This document shows, one piece after another, positions 23,770 to 35,426 of a stretch of DNA of 64,000 bases; positions within the stretch are counted from its first letter, which is position 1; each line of letters starts with the position of its first letter. The notes beneath the pieces are model-generated. The model was not told the origin of the DNA, did not search any database, and was given only the letters and a program-made list of their open reading frames with translations. Made by a program: the position numbers and the translations under genes. Source of the DNA: Vandiemenella viatica (lineage: Eukaryota; Arthropoda; Insecta; Orthoptera; Morabidae); assembly GCA_031002005.1 (NCBI GenBank), contig CM061921.1, positions 146,105,283-146,169,282 on the forward strand, written 5' to 3'.

Positions 23770-24266
23770 TCAGAACATTGTAGGAGGAAAATCAGAACAT
23801 TCTAGGAGGAAAACTGAGGTATAAAATTGAAGTTCTATGCGGCCAAGGTCAGTGTCAAACAAGGAAACCAGAATTAAACACTTTCAGTCTACTACGATAT
23901 TTGAGAATTATACAATAGCTGCAAAGAGTAATAGAGCCGATTTATAAAATTTTGTATCAATTAGCAGTGTTATTGCTCAGCATGATAATTTCATTCGAAC
24001 TAACTCTTAATCTTTACTGAAAGATATATTTGAAAAAATGGGAAAACATTATAGAGAATTAGTTCATATCCAAATTGAAATTATTTATTTTACCACATTT
24101 TATAGAGACAGAAAATTTCTGTGGTTTAGCAATCCATTTGAGATCTTTGCTCAAGTGGAATATGATGTAGGATTCATTTTTTTTAAACATTTCTATGAAA
24201 AGATTGAAATGTTACCTGTTTGGTTAATAGCAAACCGATCAATTTTGCTCGTCATTATTTGTTTAA
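23770..24266. other. Anonymous AT-rich stretch
   Basis: No gene recognised. It includes a short direct repeat 'gaacattgtaggaggaaaatc' / 'gaacattctaggaggaaaact' near 23780-23815. Confidence 0.4.
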
Positions 24267-24268
24267 TA

Positions 24269-25586
24269 TGAGGCATAATTTTTAAGTAAGTACCATTTTG
24301 AAATTAAAAAAAGACTTGCAAATATATCTCAATAATTTTATTTTTACATGAAAGCCTGTACCTTACTCTACTTTTCTACATAATTCCCTACAATATTGAG
24401 GCACTTGTCATAATGTAGTACCCGTTTTTGAAAACCCTCCTCATAGAAGTCTGCCTCCTGACATGTTAACCACTGCATCACAACTGTTTTGACTTCATTA
24501 TCGTCTTCAAGATGCTGACCGCCCAGGTGTTTCTTCAAGTGCAGTAACAGATGGTAGTCACTGGGCGCCAAATCAGGGCTGTATGGAGTCCCATCGAAAA
24601 GATGTGATGAGATCTTTGGTCTGATTAGCCACATGTGGCCGGTCATTGTCATGCAGCAAAACGATGCCCTAGCTCAACTTGCCACGTCTTTTATTCTGGA
24701 TTGAATGGCGCAGATTGTTCAATGTCTCACAATAAGCTGCTGCATTGATTATCTCATTACGAGGCAGAAATTCCACAAGCAATACTCCTTTTCTGTCCCA
24801 AAAAACTGTGCACATGGTTTTCCGGGCAGAAATCATTTGCTTGAACTTCACTTTTTTGGGTGAATCTGAATGCCGCCATTCCACGGACTGTTGCTTTGAT
24901 TCAGGTGTGACGTAGGCCAACCATGTCTCATCTCCTGTAACAATTTGGCTTAAGAAATCATCACCATTGTTGTGGTACCGCTCAAGGAAAGTCAATGCAC
25001 TGCCTAAACGTTTGTTTTTGTGCACATCCGTTAACATTTTAGGTACCCAACGTGAGCACAATTTTCGGTAATTCAAGTGCTCGGTCACAATGCCATACAA
25101 AGCACTATGAGAAACATTAGGAAAGTCATCACACAAGGAGGAAATTGTAAAGGGTATGTTTTCTCTCACCTTATTGTCCACTTTCTGCACCAAACATTCA
25201 TTAACGACCTAAGGACGCCCACACTGTTGTTCTTCATGCACATTTGTGCGGCCATCTTTAAATGCTCTCACCCACTTTCTCACCATTCCATCACCCAAAA
25301 TGTTTTGTCCGTAAACTGCACAGATCTCACGATGAATATCGATTGGTTTTAGGCCTTTAGCACAAAGAAATCTTATAACAGTCCGTACTTCAGAGTCGGC
25401 AGGACTCACGATTATCTGAGGCATCTTAAACACTCAGTGAACAACGTAAACAAGGAAGAATTAGACTGTAATGGCGTCAGTGCGTAGGCAAGAGAAACAG
25501 GTACCCAGAGCGCATGCGCGGAACGCCGACCGTAGCACTGCAGCCACGGTGTGACAAAACGGTACTTACTTAAAAAATATGCCTCG
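24269..25586 (-). mobile_element. mariner transposon, full length
   Basis: 1,318 bp. Terminal inverted repeats of about 33 bp share TTTAAGTAAGTACC and start TGAGGCATA (left) and CGAGGCATA (right, read inwards). TA target duplications lie at 24267-24268 and 25587-25588. It carries a nearly complete transposase on the minus strand. Confidence 0.93.
24368..25433 (-). pseudogene. mariner transposase (SETMAR-like), few lesions
   Basis: Minus-strand transposase in three segments. N-terminal HTH (VRTVIRFLCAKGLKPIDIHREI) from 25433; a TAG after GRP at about 25206, same frame afterwards; then the central part with VTGDETWLAYV (first catalytic D), the W-D-RKGVLLVEF block and YCETLNNLR. Near 24669 a stop and a one-base shift separate it from YSPDLAPSDYHLLLHLKKH (third D) and the conserved end NIVGNYVEK. 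The second Asp block (HDNDRPH) is readable at about 24640-24660. Length is about 345 codons, as in intact mariners. Three lesions make it inactive. Confidence 0.9.
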
Positions 25587-25599
25587 TACAATTTCATTA

Positions 25600-25905
25600 A
25601 ACAACGGTATTAATATAACAATATCCCCAAGATAAGAGGGGCGTTATATTCATTTTGTATTTGATAGCTGCTAAAAATTGAAAAAAGGGAGAGAGGGGCG
25701 AAAACATGAGAGAGAGAGAGAGAGAAAATGAAATATGATTTGCGTTTCTGATTTCAGAGATTGTTATGAAACCCCCTCTCTCATCAGATCAACTCACTTC
25801 TGCACATATATTTTGATTTATGATTTTTAACTTTGTTTTAAGTAAATTTTTAAAATAATTTTATGGGTGTCATCATAGACCAAATAGGAAAAATATTGAA
25901 AAAGT
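25600..25905 (-). repeat. Third, inverted copy of the duplicated block
   Basis: Reverse complement resembles 18885-19130 and 21950-22180, including the TC/GA-rich tract and the 'accaaatacgac'-like junction. It is again followed by a SINE A in the matching orientation, so the SINE appears to belong to a larger repeated unit. Confidence 0.65.
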
Positions 25906-25909
25906 TAAT

Positions 25910-26110
25910 CTAATGGCTGAGCGTTAACGCTATGACTCCACATTCGGGAGGGCGTGGGTTTGACTCCCCATCTGGCTATCCAGATTTGGGTTTTCCTTCG
26001 TTTGTCCAATTAACTCTAGGTGAATGGCAGGATTATATCTTCGAAAATCCATGGTTCACATTCCTTGCCGTTCCTTGTCTCCATTCACCTCTCACCTTTA
26101 ATGACTTCAA
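25910..26110 (+). mobile_element. SINE A copy
   Basis: Sense copy with head, B-box-like GGGTTTGACTCCCC and body. The 3' tail is mutated. Confidence 0.8.
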
Positions 26111-26419
26111 AGTTGTCATAAAAGCAGAGCCATCAAAAGAAATGACTATGGTCATAATATTTAGTTTTTCTTTTCTTTAACGACGGTGCGAACTCGTTAT
26201 AGTGCACCTAATGTCGCCAGATGATATGATTTCGACGAGGTTGAAGCCCAAGTAGGTTTCTTTCAGTATTACCTCGGTGAGAGCTTTCATAGTTAAGTGT
26301 GCAGTTTGTTAAGAAGCACTCAGTTTTGAGTCTTTCCTTAAGTATGCTATTTGCTGACACATGTAGGTAAGAGTCATCATTATATTTTACACATAAGCCA
26401 TTTGTAGGTTCGACTTGTT
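26111..26419. other. Anonymous stretch
   Basis: No supported feature. Confidence 0.4.
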
Positions 26420-26515
26420 TAAGAAAAAAAAAAAAAAACGAGTGCCTAGACTTGAACTGAGGTCCGCGTATTTACTAGACTAGAGTGTTAGCCACGAGGC
26501 TATGGTGGTCGTATT
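26420..26515 (-). mobile_element. tRNA-derived SINE-like fragment (family C)
   Basis: On the minus strand there is an A-box-like ATAGCCTCGTGGCTAACAC, a B box CAGTTCAAGTCTAGG, and directly after it a 15-base T run. The sequence differs from SINE A and B. It is not a tRNA gene: acceptor stem pairing is missing. Confidence 0.5.
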
Positions 26516-26888
26516 AACAGACAGCTCGTGCAGTGTGTAAACAACCTTTTCCTGCTCGGAAGTTAGTTACATTCATCTGGTCTTAGACAATTTTCCAAAA
26601 TAATCTCTTTAGAATCTTTTCTATAGTTTTTTAGAACTAAAGATTCTGGATATTTGAACATTTGCACCCACTGCTGGGCTCACAGCCCTCATTATGTGCA
26701 GTATTACTGGAAGGAATTAGCCAAATCAATATATAAATAAAAATCATTGTAGTTCTATGCTAATCACTTGGAATAAAGTATATCATGAACGTTATGCGCG
26801 TTATTGAAATCTTATTAATTACAACTTTAATGATATGTTTCATGATATGAATTTAAGAAAATTGTAACTGGATTGGAATTTGGTCGGA
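26516..26888. other. Anonymous stretch
   Basis: AT-rich, no supported feature. Lies just inside the right terminal repeat. Confidence 0.4.
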
Positions 26889-27249
26889 CTGATGAATGGT
26901 CGGCCATATCTGTCCAGATATGAGAGCCAATCCTTAGACAGGAAAATGCATTATCTATCTTGGGATTGGTCAGTGGCATTTTACTGAAATGTAGGGAAAG
27001 ATTGATGAACTACCCTGCCAATAAGAATCGCCGTGGGTGGAGTCTTCCTATTATGTTGCAGGCATTGATTTAAGGAAATGAATTACAGATGGTGATGAAT
27101 TGAATACCCGCCAATGAGATAGTTTGATGGGTGGAACTAGCAGATGCACTAAAGTTTCCTGGGAAGACAAACTCTCCAATGATGCCACATTGTGCAAAAT
27201 AAGATACTTAGTCTCAGGCACCCACAGTCAATTTTTTTGCCAAAAAGTG
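26889..27249 (-). repeat. Right terminal inverted repeat of the 19.4-kb segment
   Basis: Inverted copy of 7822-8182, same length. See the entry for the whole segment. Confidence 0.85.
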
Positions 27250-27634
27250 TACATGACCTGATCCTTCTGCTGAATAGAAACAGTCTGCTGTCACCTGCCA
27301 CAGGAGTTATCCTCTTCCTCATACTGGTCTGGCCCCTACTTGAATACGCCTGCCCAGTTTATGGATATGCTGCAGACAAACATCTGAGATGCCTGAAAAT
27401 GATTCAAAACCTACAGGCCACTTCCCAATCACGGTGCTGCATGACACCACAGGAGTACAACAACACTTCTGTACATTGGCTACAGCCTTCTACAGGAAAG
27501 CAGAAAGGATCGCTAATCAGGATTATTGGGCTGCATCATATAGATGCCGGCTGGCATGAGAGGCCACTAGCTCTAGTTATGTAAGATATGAAATCACATC
27601 AATAGCAAATAAATTCCCCATCGAACAAGGTTAG
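27250..27634 (+). pseudogene. Jockey-like LINE reverse transcriptase, 3' half
   Basis: Continues the LINE of 7300-7821. Immediately after the repeat the sequence reads HDLILLLNRNSLLSPATG, then WPLLEYACPVYGYAADKHL (the block after the thumb) and, in a second frame, FYRKAERIANQDYWAASYRC ending at a stop at 27632-27634. Without the 19.4-kb segment, codons of the two halves join as ...SRRV plus HDLIL.... Frameshifts are present. Sequence beyond the stop is probably the LINE 3' UTR, with no clear tail. Confidence 0.8.
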
Positions 27635-28189
27635 AGTAGATGATGGAAGACAATAAACTCCACAATATGCTGCTTAATATTAAGACGCAAATTGGTTTGG
27701 TGGCTCCGAAATTGGATTCTGACATTGTCACACAACATGTGCAGTTTGCACATGTTTCCTACTTACTCTGTCTGATTCAGTTCTTTTAAAACTTTCAAGC
27801 TGGGAAGTGGCCTAATTAATCCACCTTCTCTCTTCTATAATTTAACTCATTTAAGTTTCATGTGTCATTTGTTGATCATAGAGGCCATTATTCAACTGAT
27901 AGAAAATCCGTAGGCTGCTCGTTATTTTTGGAACATTTCATTGTTTGTGTATAAAAATTGAGTAGAAAATGAGATTATATTAAGGAGATAGCTGAAAATC
28001 ATAAAGCTTTAGGGACCAAAATAGAAAAGAAAAAAGTGGAACTACATTGAAAAATGTTCTTGGTATGGCTGTGAAGCTTTTCTGATCCTATTGTCCGTAA
28101 CTGAATCACGACGATAGTTTATATATTTTTGGTGATTTAATTACTGATTAATCGAGAACTAGTGCCAGGCCTGGCAAAGAAATAACAGT
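27635..28189. other. Possible LINE 3' UTR, then anonymous DNA
   Basis: No gene recognised. Confidence 0.35.
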
Positions 28190-28400
28190 GGTCCATCGAG
28201 ATTTGTGGGTGAGTGTTAAAATCAGGCTTGATCTACGTTCAGTCGTCCTGATTTCAGTTTTTCATGGTTTACCAAAATCACTGCAGGCAAATGCTGGGAT
28301 AATCTCTTCATAAGGCCATGGCTGAATTCTATCCATTTTCTATCACCTAGTCCTTTCCCTCATCTAATCACCTCAATATCAACTAGGTGTAAAGTCATAA
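28190..28400 (+). mobile_element. SINE A copy, diverged
   Basis: Sense copy. Body 'tttcatggtttaccaaaatcactgc' and tail 'aactaggtgtaaagtcat' are recognisable, the head is degenerate. Confidence 0.7.
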
Positions 28401-28964
28401 GAAAAAAATCAGTTAAAACAAGACATTACATACATTGTAAGTTAAAAACAAAGTAGCTTGTATTCAGCACCTCAGACTCCTTCAGTTCAGCAGCCACAAC
28501 ATCAATTCCTTCTCCATCTTCAAAACGCCAGAAATGCACGAGATTCTATTGCAGCAATTTCATACTAACCGTAATTGCACTGCAGAACATACTGTTTCTT
28601 TGTCAAGTTTTAAGAGGATCCTCCTAAAGAATGTAATAATCCCATGCTTTTGTATTTACTAAATGACTCAAGATATTGAAGGCAATGGATGTTACATGTT
28701 TGCTTTTTTTTAATTTGTATTTTACGTGCACTATTGACCTATAACTTTTTTTAATGAACCCTTTTTTACTTACCTCAATGTGGCTTTTTAACACAAATAT
28801 GATGGTCTGATACATTGTACAAAATGTGATATCACCTGCTTCAAAGTTTTGAAGGAATCTCAGCTTGCGAAATCAAAGTGTGTCAGTCAGCTTGATTTTA
28901 GGAGAAATATGTCTGAGGGTGTCCAGTAGATTATGGGTATGACTATTTCCTTCTTGAAACAATT
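28401..28964. other. Anonymous stretch
   Basis: AT-rich, no supported feature. Confidence 0.4.
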
Positions 28965-29098
28965 ACCAAATCACTCCAGGTAAATGCTGGGATTCTTCCT
29001 TCAAAAAGCCATGGCCGAATTCCTTCCCGTTCCCAAGTCCCATCCCGCCTCTAATGACACTGATGTCAATGAGGTGTAAAGCCAATTGTAAAAAAAAA
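28965..29098 (+). mobile_element. SINE A copy, 5'-truncated, with A tail
   Basis: Begins in the body at 'ccaaatcactccagg' and runs through the end motif 'aatgaggtgtaaag' to an A run at 29089-29098. The 5' truncation and A tail fit target-primed retrotransposition. Confidence 0.8.
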
Positions 29099-29504
29099 AT
29101 ATTAAACAATTACCAGGTCCTTTCTTTTTTATGTGAAACATTTAGTGGCACGCCTAGGGAGTAAGACCGACTCATATGCCGTGACAGCAAATGGCATGAC
29201 ACTCTCTTACGCCATCATGCTCCCTCTCAGCTGCCACTCTCTATTCCCTTTGAATATTAAAATAAGTTGTTTGAAGTGCTTAAAGATTTTAAATCAGTGA
29301 CAGTATTATTGAGTTTAAATATGGGTGACAGTGGTGATCACCTGGCCAAGAAGAAATAAAAATTAAAGTGCAGGCTGCAGTAAAATGTCTAAAACATGTG
29401 TACAACATTTGCTTCATGAAACACAATCTAAGAATTCAAACCAAAGATTAGGTAATCATCTATTAATATATTATTATAATTCTTTTATTTTTGCTCATCT
29501 TAGG

Positions 29505-29765
29505 TTACAAAAATGTATACTGATACCAAAACAAATGGAGGCGTATATGTTCAAGGATTTTAGGAGTTAATTTAGATGAACTTCCAATGATTTTAGCAAG
29601 AGATTTTAACATTAATTTTGCAACAAACGATTCAGCCCCTCTGACAACATTCCTTGAACAAAAATCTGATTTGCAAATCAATAATAAGCCAACTGAACCT
29701 CCAACTGGACATGGAATAACACTGTATTTTCAAGATACCTCCATAATATCACGTCTAATACTTTA
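29505..29765 (+). pseudogene. Probable Helentron/Helitron endonuclease-domain fragment
   Basis: In one frame the stretch reads GVNLDELPMILARDFNINF, then SAPLTTFLEQKSDLQINNKP and, after a frameshift, VFSRYLHNITS-like residues and a YFSYH motif. The order GDFN, TTxDxVFSRY, SYHxP is that of the EEP-type endonuclease domain attached to Pif1-like helicases of animal Helentrons; here GDFN has become RDFN. No helicase or Rep motifs were found nearby, so it is a small relic. A LINE endonuclease is the alternative. Confidence 0.45.
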
Positions 29766-29869
29766 GTTACATACTTCAGTTACCATCATTTCTTTAATAC
29801 CACCTAATACACCTTCAACAGCTACTATTACAGAAATTGAAGATGGTACATCAAATAATATTCCATAAC

Positions 29870-31576
29870 TGCACTGTAAAAAAGTCTAAATTAAAAATAC
29901 TTTTTGTCTTGTATTTATATTCTATATATACTATTATAATAAGAAAATATGTTTATTTAATTAACTCCATATTTATTTGTTGGTTTTCTTCATTTATAAA
30001 TTTCTTCAGTAATCATCAATTTAGATGTTTCACATTTGCTGGGTGTTCGGTGGCGGGCACGGCTTTTTCTTCTTCTTCTGCATCCCTTTCTTTAATGAAC
30101 AAAATAAATGCTACTGACTCTTCCATCAGTGAAAAATTCTCCGACAACTTGACACTAAGAAGATTAACTTGAAACTGAATCCGGATGCTTGTGGCAGTGT
30201 GGAAGTGACTCTTTGTCACTTAATCAGCATTGAGGCAACATCGTTACATTGAATCGGGGCTGCACGGATGCAGCCCTGTGGCAATGAATCACGTAATGGT
30301 CTAGAAAGGGGTTCAGGGAATTTCATCGAAACATTCAGCCAAAGATGTTTTTTGTGCGTCACTATGCAGTGCTTAGAGGGGGGGTAGGATAAATGAAATG
30401 GCGGTATTGCCGAATGAAAAAGCAGAACCATATTTTTAGGGAGGGTCATCAAGATATGTCTGCAGCTAAAATTGGTCAGTTGACGTTCACGCTTCTCTCT
30501 TCAGTGAATTTGGGGTAGGAAGATTAAAAATGTAGTAACAGTGATGAAATATCTTTTAAAGTGTGGAAAAGTACATTTAATAAAAGAGCTTATTTAAGTA
30601 AGATGATATTATATATCTTATTATTTAAATAAGATATTTTTGGGGGACATTGTGCTTACATGATGGTTGTGTTGTCTTTAGGATGAGTGTTTCATTTACG
30701 ATTTGTGATGAAGTTCCAATATTAAATCTACCAAAATAGTCGAATTAGAGTGGTGTTTGGAGAAAAGTATATTTCATTTTTTGGACTTGATTATATCCAT
30801 GTGTGAACAAGTTCAGTTGAATTACAGTAGATGCTTTAGTTTTGGTTATTGACTTGCAGTTCATTTTCATTCTATATGAAGATGCCAACCATAATCAAAA
30901 AGAACTTCCATTATTTTGTAGATATTTACATTCCATTTACAGAACATTTCAACATAGCTATAATAGATCTCCAAGCAATGTTATCCCACTTCTAATTGGG
31001 TTAACATCTGAAATTTCATACCTTGTTCCTTTAGTCTGGTGCTGAGCTGCATTTTGTTGATGTTTAATTGCGGAAACATTTTGCCTGGAACCTCCGGGCA
31101 TCTTCTACAACGAATTTCTCATGACTGAATATTCTGTTTGTCAAGAAACAAGTTACTCCAATTCCATAAATATTTTATTAGAGTAGCAGACCAAGGATGT
31201 TATTCTTCTTTGTTTGCATTTGCAGCTCAACATTTGAAGCATACAAATATGTGCAAAATGCAGCATTGCAAATACAAAGAAAGAAGAGTAACACTGATTG
31301 TTGTTATTGTATAATGGTGTGTTGATTCTTTACAAATTTTGGAAACCACCAACTCTGTTGATACTTATTGCTTTAACCATCCAAACTAGCTATAGAAATA
31401 CTGTGATTTGAATTTTAGTCACCACATAACTGAGAAATATTTGCCACTGATTAAAATGGTATAAGAGGGTCATGAAATAATAAAAGTTTACTGAAATTTT
31501 CAAAGTGTAACACCCCTCATGGCTATATGATTTTAATTATATCAATATTTTACTTTCTTTATGAATTAATTTATTT
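29870..31576. other. Anonymous stretch, no gene recognised
   Basis: AT-rich except for 30020-30500, which is more GC-rich and has overlapping open frames on both strands (30016-30219 minus, 30216-30452 minus). They show no recognisable motif. They could be a decayed repeat or an exon, but I cannot support either. Confidence 0.35.
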
Positions 31577-31589
31577 ACTTCAAACTACT

Positions 31590-32948
31590 GAATACCTGAA
31601 AAAAGGAATAATTATAACTATATTCAAAAAAGGGAGCTGGAAGGGCTTTATAAATTATGGAGGGTTTACACTGATGTGCCACTGTGCCAAAGTGTATGAG
31701 AAGCTCATTGAAAAAAAGGATACGTGACAGGGTGGTAAAAGGGCTAAGGGAAGAGAAGCCTGGCTTCATATCAGGGAGATCGATGGTAGACCTGATATTT
31801 GCTATGAGGCAGCTGCAGGAAAAACATTATGAATATGCAAAAGGATCTGCTGTTGGCATTTCTCGATATTGAGAAAGCATATGATTGTGTATACAGGAGT
31901 AAGGTAAGGAAGGCCTTGGAGCACATAGGAGTTTCCAAAGAAACCATCAGAAGAATGACAGAACTGTACCAAGGAATTGTGAGCTATGTGAAAATTGGGG
32001 AAGGAAGAATAGATTGGCTGAAACAAAGGAATGGACTAAAACAAGGAAGTGCCCAATCACCACTACTCTTTATTGTAATCATGGATAAAATAATGCAGAA
32101 GGTGGCAGTGAGGATGGAAAGGAAAACATGAAGGTGATGGCTTTTGCAGATGATCTGATGATCTGGGGAGGTGATGAATAGGACGTAAAGCAGCAGTTGG
32201 ATGTACGGACAAACAGTGTGGAGGAATATGGCCTGAAATTTAATGTAAAGAAATATGAGTACATGGTAACAACCAGAAAGAAGTATTGGATAACCCAGGG
32301 ATTGTGATGGCAGGTGAACAACTAAAGAAGGTGAGCAGGTTCAAGTACTTGGTGAGTGTATTAGAGGAATATGGAGGAAATTATGGCAAGATAAGTGAAA
32401 GATGGAGACAAGCAGAGGAGTTTCTAAGGAGCATTAGAAGCCTGATAAGGAATAAAGATGTGCCACAGAGAAGCAAGGGAGTAATCTATCACACATACTA
32501 TGTACCTATCTTGACTTATGCTGTAGAAATATGGACAATGAAGAAGTGGGACATCAGCAGAGTACAAGAAAACAAAATGAAATTTTAAAGGTAGAATGGG
32601 AGTTACTAAAATGAACAGAATAAGGAAGGAAGTGATTAGATGTGCCATAAAAGAGAAACACCTACAGGAAAGGGTAGAGAGGACCAGACTTAGATGGTTT
32701 GGACATGTAAATAGGGAGGTTTAGAGAATCCCAAGAAAAATCCAGGAAATTAAGAAGCATGCTAAACAACGCAGAGGAAGACCAAGAGATGGATGGCACA
32801 AAGGAGAGGAGGAGTGTGTACGGAAGAGAGGAGAAGACTGGAATAAGGTGGTGTCATAGAAGTGGCGGGAAGAAACAAGGAAATGGAGAGGCTTGTGCAT
32901 GAAGCAGACCTGGCCAGTGGCTGGAAACTGTTGAGGATGACGATGATG
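31590..32948 (+). mobile_element. 5'-truncated LINE with 13-bp target duplication
   Basis: ACTTCAAACTACT occurs at 31577-31589 and again at 32949-32961, exactly flanking a LINE segment that ends in a (GAT/GAC) triplet tail at about 32935-32950. A perfect 13-bp duplication and 5' truncation are the signature of target-primed reverse transcription. It is one of the clearest LINE insertions in the window. Confidence 0.92.
31592..32948 (+). pseudogene. LINE reverse transcriptase (RTE-like or related), decayed
   Basis: Fragments in three frames cover the polymerase: IIITIFKKGSWKGFINYGGF, EEKPGFISGRSMVDLIFAM, LLLAFLDIEKAYDCVYRSKV (catalytic D), DWLKQRNGLKQGSAQSPLLF, MAFADDLMIWGGD (FADD box intact, about 32140), and VSRFKYLVSVLEEYGG. 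A C-terminal end has RTRLRWFGHVNRE and a basic GRP-like tail. The stops and frameshifts are few but fatal. The endonuclease is missing through truncation. RTE-like clade is a guess from the C-terminal style. Confidence 0.85.
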
Positions 32949-32961
32949 ACTTCAAACTACT

Positions 32962-34250
32962 CCAAAATGAAAGATCTGTTACACGTCAATTAATTTATTG
33001 GATATTAAAAACCTTTTAGTAAACACCCTGAACCTTACTTACTAACATCTATACCAAATAATAATCAATGAATGAATGAAATATGAATCCAGTATATAAT
33101 CTGATTGCCTAGCAAAATTAAAAACTTATCTTAAACTAAATATATCTTAACTTTACATGGAGCATGAAACTGTTCATAATCTCATGGCACTTACAGGTTA
33201 TATTAATATGGATCAGTCCGTGCGCCATTTACTCAAAATGGAGTGTACTTGCACTGGGGATAAGTGACCTCAGCATAACTGTAGGGCGTCTCATTAATTT
33301 GCTATGGTACAAAGTGGCTGTGAAAGCTTTAGCTGATGATAACCATTCATCGTAGCACAGTGAAAATCCATTAACAAGCTGGTGTCTCATTGATTCACAT
33401 GGAGTGACCAAATACTGACCACTCTTATACACTTAAACCTTTGCTTCACCCTGTTTGGCTTACAGAACTTGTAAGACTATTGCCTTTCTTGGGGTTGACA
33501 TGATACTTACTTACTGTAGACCGAACTTCGTGCTTGCTAAAGTTTTAATTACTGACATACAGCACTAGAAGCCGGATAAATGAGTTCTTAGTCGCCGTCG
33601 GTCGCCAGATAGGGTCCAAACCAGTCCGATAAAAGTGTGAGGATAACTAATTAAGAGAAATCTTCAAGTATTAAGTAATGAAAATAGGTTCTCCACACAT
33701 TTATTAGAATAAAGTACACATCGAACCAGTTGGCCACTATCAGAATTAGATGATAAGGCTATTGAAACTTCGTAATCCGTCGATTGCAAGATTCTTAGAA
33801 AAAAAGGAAAGTTATTAATCCAAATCAGTCCACACTAAAATACTTTTGATGCCACACTTCACTGTTCTGGTATCTCAACCCACTGTTCAAATCAATTTAA
33901 AACATACGTCGCAATGGTTAAACTAGTTCATTCATTCTTCTTACTTCTTGCTACACCCGCACAGTTAGTATAGCGTCTCACATTACGCGACGCGAGCCGT
34001 CCGCTACCATACCTCGATAACGACTGACTTTAAACAATGTAGTCATCCGCTCATTTCGGAGCGGCGGAATGCTACTGTTATGTTACAAACTCTTCTCCCA
34101 GAGCAGTTCTGCCTAGAGATAAAACAACTATTCAGCTACTATTCCACTACTTTTTTTAATATTCAGTATTTGGCCAAGTATTGCGTACTATTCGGCCAAA
34201 TATTGAATCATGAAGAAAACACTCATATTACTCAAAAACGTATTTATTTT
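32962..34250. other. Anonymous stretch, possible hAT 3' end in its last part
   Basis: No gene recognised. The 67-codon minus-strand frame at 33229-33432 looks protein-like but matches nothing I know. At 34120-34205 short repeats of 'actattc' and 'ttcggccaaatattg' resemble subterminal repeats of hAT elements and lie just beyond the hAT transposase C-terminus. Confidence 0.35.
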
Positions 34251-34285
34251 AATCACAAATTATTACATTTAATAATTAAAATCTA

Positions 34286-35400
34286 TCAGTGGTAAGTTTT
34301 GATTAATGAAAAATAAATTTCAGGATTTGTTGATAGCAAACGATTGCCCTTTTCCTCATAAACTATACTTGCTTTTGAAAATAAACCCTCACTACATACA
34401 TTATTGCCAGGAGACGATAGATAAATCTTATCAAATCCAGTCAGGCTTGGAAACTTGTAAGGGTCTGCCATCCAATGCAGGCATATAGTTTTCATTTAAA
34501 AATCAATCTAATTTGGAAATGCACTTTTCTTCTCCACATCCTCATAATTTTTCATATTTTCTAAAGCGACTTCCTCAAAGCAGTTCCAGAAACTATCTTG
34601 TTTTTCAATGGTTTTATCAATTTAATTAATATATCTTTTTTCACTAAGTAGAGGAGAATCATTATTGGTATTACTAGACTCTTCATAACTAATTTTCAGA
34701 GCATCAAAAGAATTTTTTGTTTTGATCTTTGCGTTTGAACTAATCCAAGGAAACTGGTTTTGAAATGCGGGTCAAGAAAACTGGCAACCAGATATTAGTC
34801 ATTCTCATAAAAATTGAAAAGTGTTTCAAATTCAACTTGTAGTGAAATTCACATTCTAAATAAATTTGGTGTTCTATCTGCAGTCTCTTCCTTACCCAGG
34901 TATTTCAACAATGTGACAGTATGTGGGGCTGCTGGAAATACCTTAGCTGGTTATTGTCATAATTTGTATGAATGGCTTGAGGAGTTGACACATTGTTCCA
35001 TTAAGCTCCCACTGAGAAGGATTAAAGACTGATGATCAGTTATGTACAAAGAAACAGCAAATTGTCTTATTTCTATTTTATACTTTAGCAATTCCTCGAC
35101 AGTTTATTGCAGTGACTGAATAAAGCACATGGAATAATCATATTCTGTGTCTCGTACACCTTTAATCACATTGGCACCAGTGTTGTGGACAAGTAGATGG
35201 ATCTTGCTATGTGGGATATTCTGTGTTTCTGCAATAGCATGAAGTTCTTTTATGATATTGGTACAATATGTGAGCTAGCAAATGGCTTCATTGCTAAAAC
35301 ACCATGTTCATAAATAAACTGTGGAGATATATCCAATACACAGTAAAAGTCAAGAAATTCTGGATATTTAATTTAATTGCGATAGAATGCATGCTCCAGT
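34286..35400 (-). pseudogene. hAT transposase (ZBED type), C-terminal part
   Basis: Minus strand, several frames. From about 35290 downwards: GVLAMKPFASSHI, then KIHLLVHNTGANVIKGV (the D-N/A-N region, with the family's Asp replaced by His-Asn), a central ATLLKYL-like segment, and LVASFLDPHFKTSFL near 34770. The terminal dimerisation domain reads YLSSPGNNVCSEGLFSKAS then GNRLL (34330-34440), the hAT C-terminal signature S-x-E-x-x-F-S. Many stops. The N-terminal part of the same gene lies at 37260-37720, beyond a LINE insertion. Confidence 0.75.
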
Positions 35401-35426
35401 GGCAATTTCTCTACATACCCATACAC

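Larger units (their letters stand above)
7822..27249. mobile_element. 19.4-kb inserted segment with 361-bp terminal inverted repeats
   Basis: The two ends (7822-8182 and 26889-27249) are inverted copies, each 361 bp and roughly 93% identical by eye, both beginning CACTTTTTGGCAAAAAAATT. TA at 7820-7821 and 27250-27251 (or GTAC at 7819-7822 and 27249-27252) forms the target duplication. The two halves of one LINE abut the ends on either side, and joining them restores its local reading frame. Most of the interior is secondary insertions (a LINE, two mariners, SINEs) plus two inverted copies of an unidentified ORF. I see no transposase that clearly belongs to the TIRs, so the class is unknown. 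The original element may have been much shorter before nested insertions expanded it. Confidence 0.75.

Noticed and set aside
7822..27249. Polinton/Maverick identity for the 19.4-kb segment
   Set aside because: Size and long TIRs fit, but no DNA polymerase B, integrase, ATPase or capsid genes are seen, the junctions suggest TA or GTAC and not a 6-bp duplication, and much of the length is secondary insertions.
30016..30452. Host exon on the minus strand
   Set aside because: Open frames look plausible but lack family resemblance and convincing splice sites.
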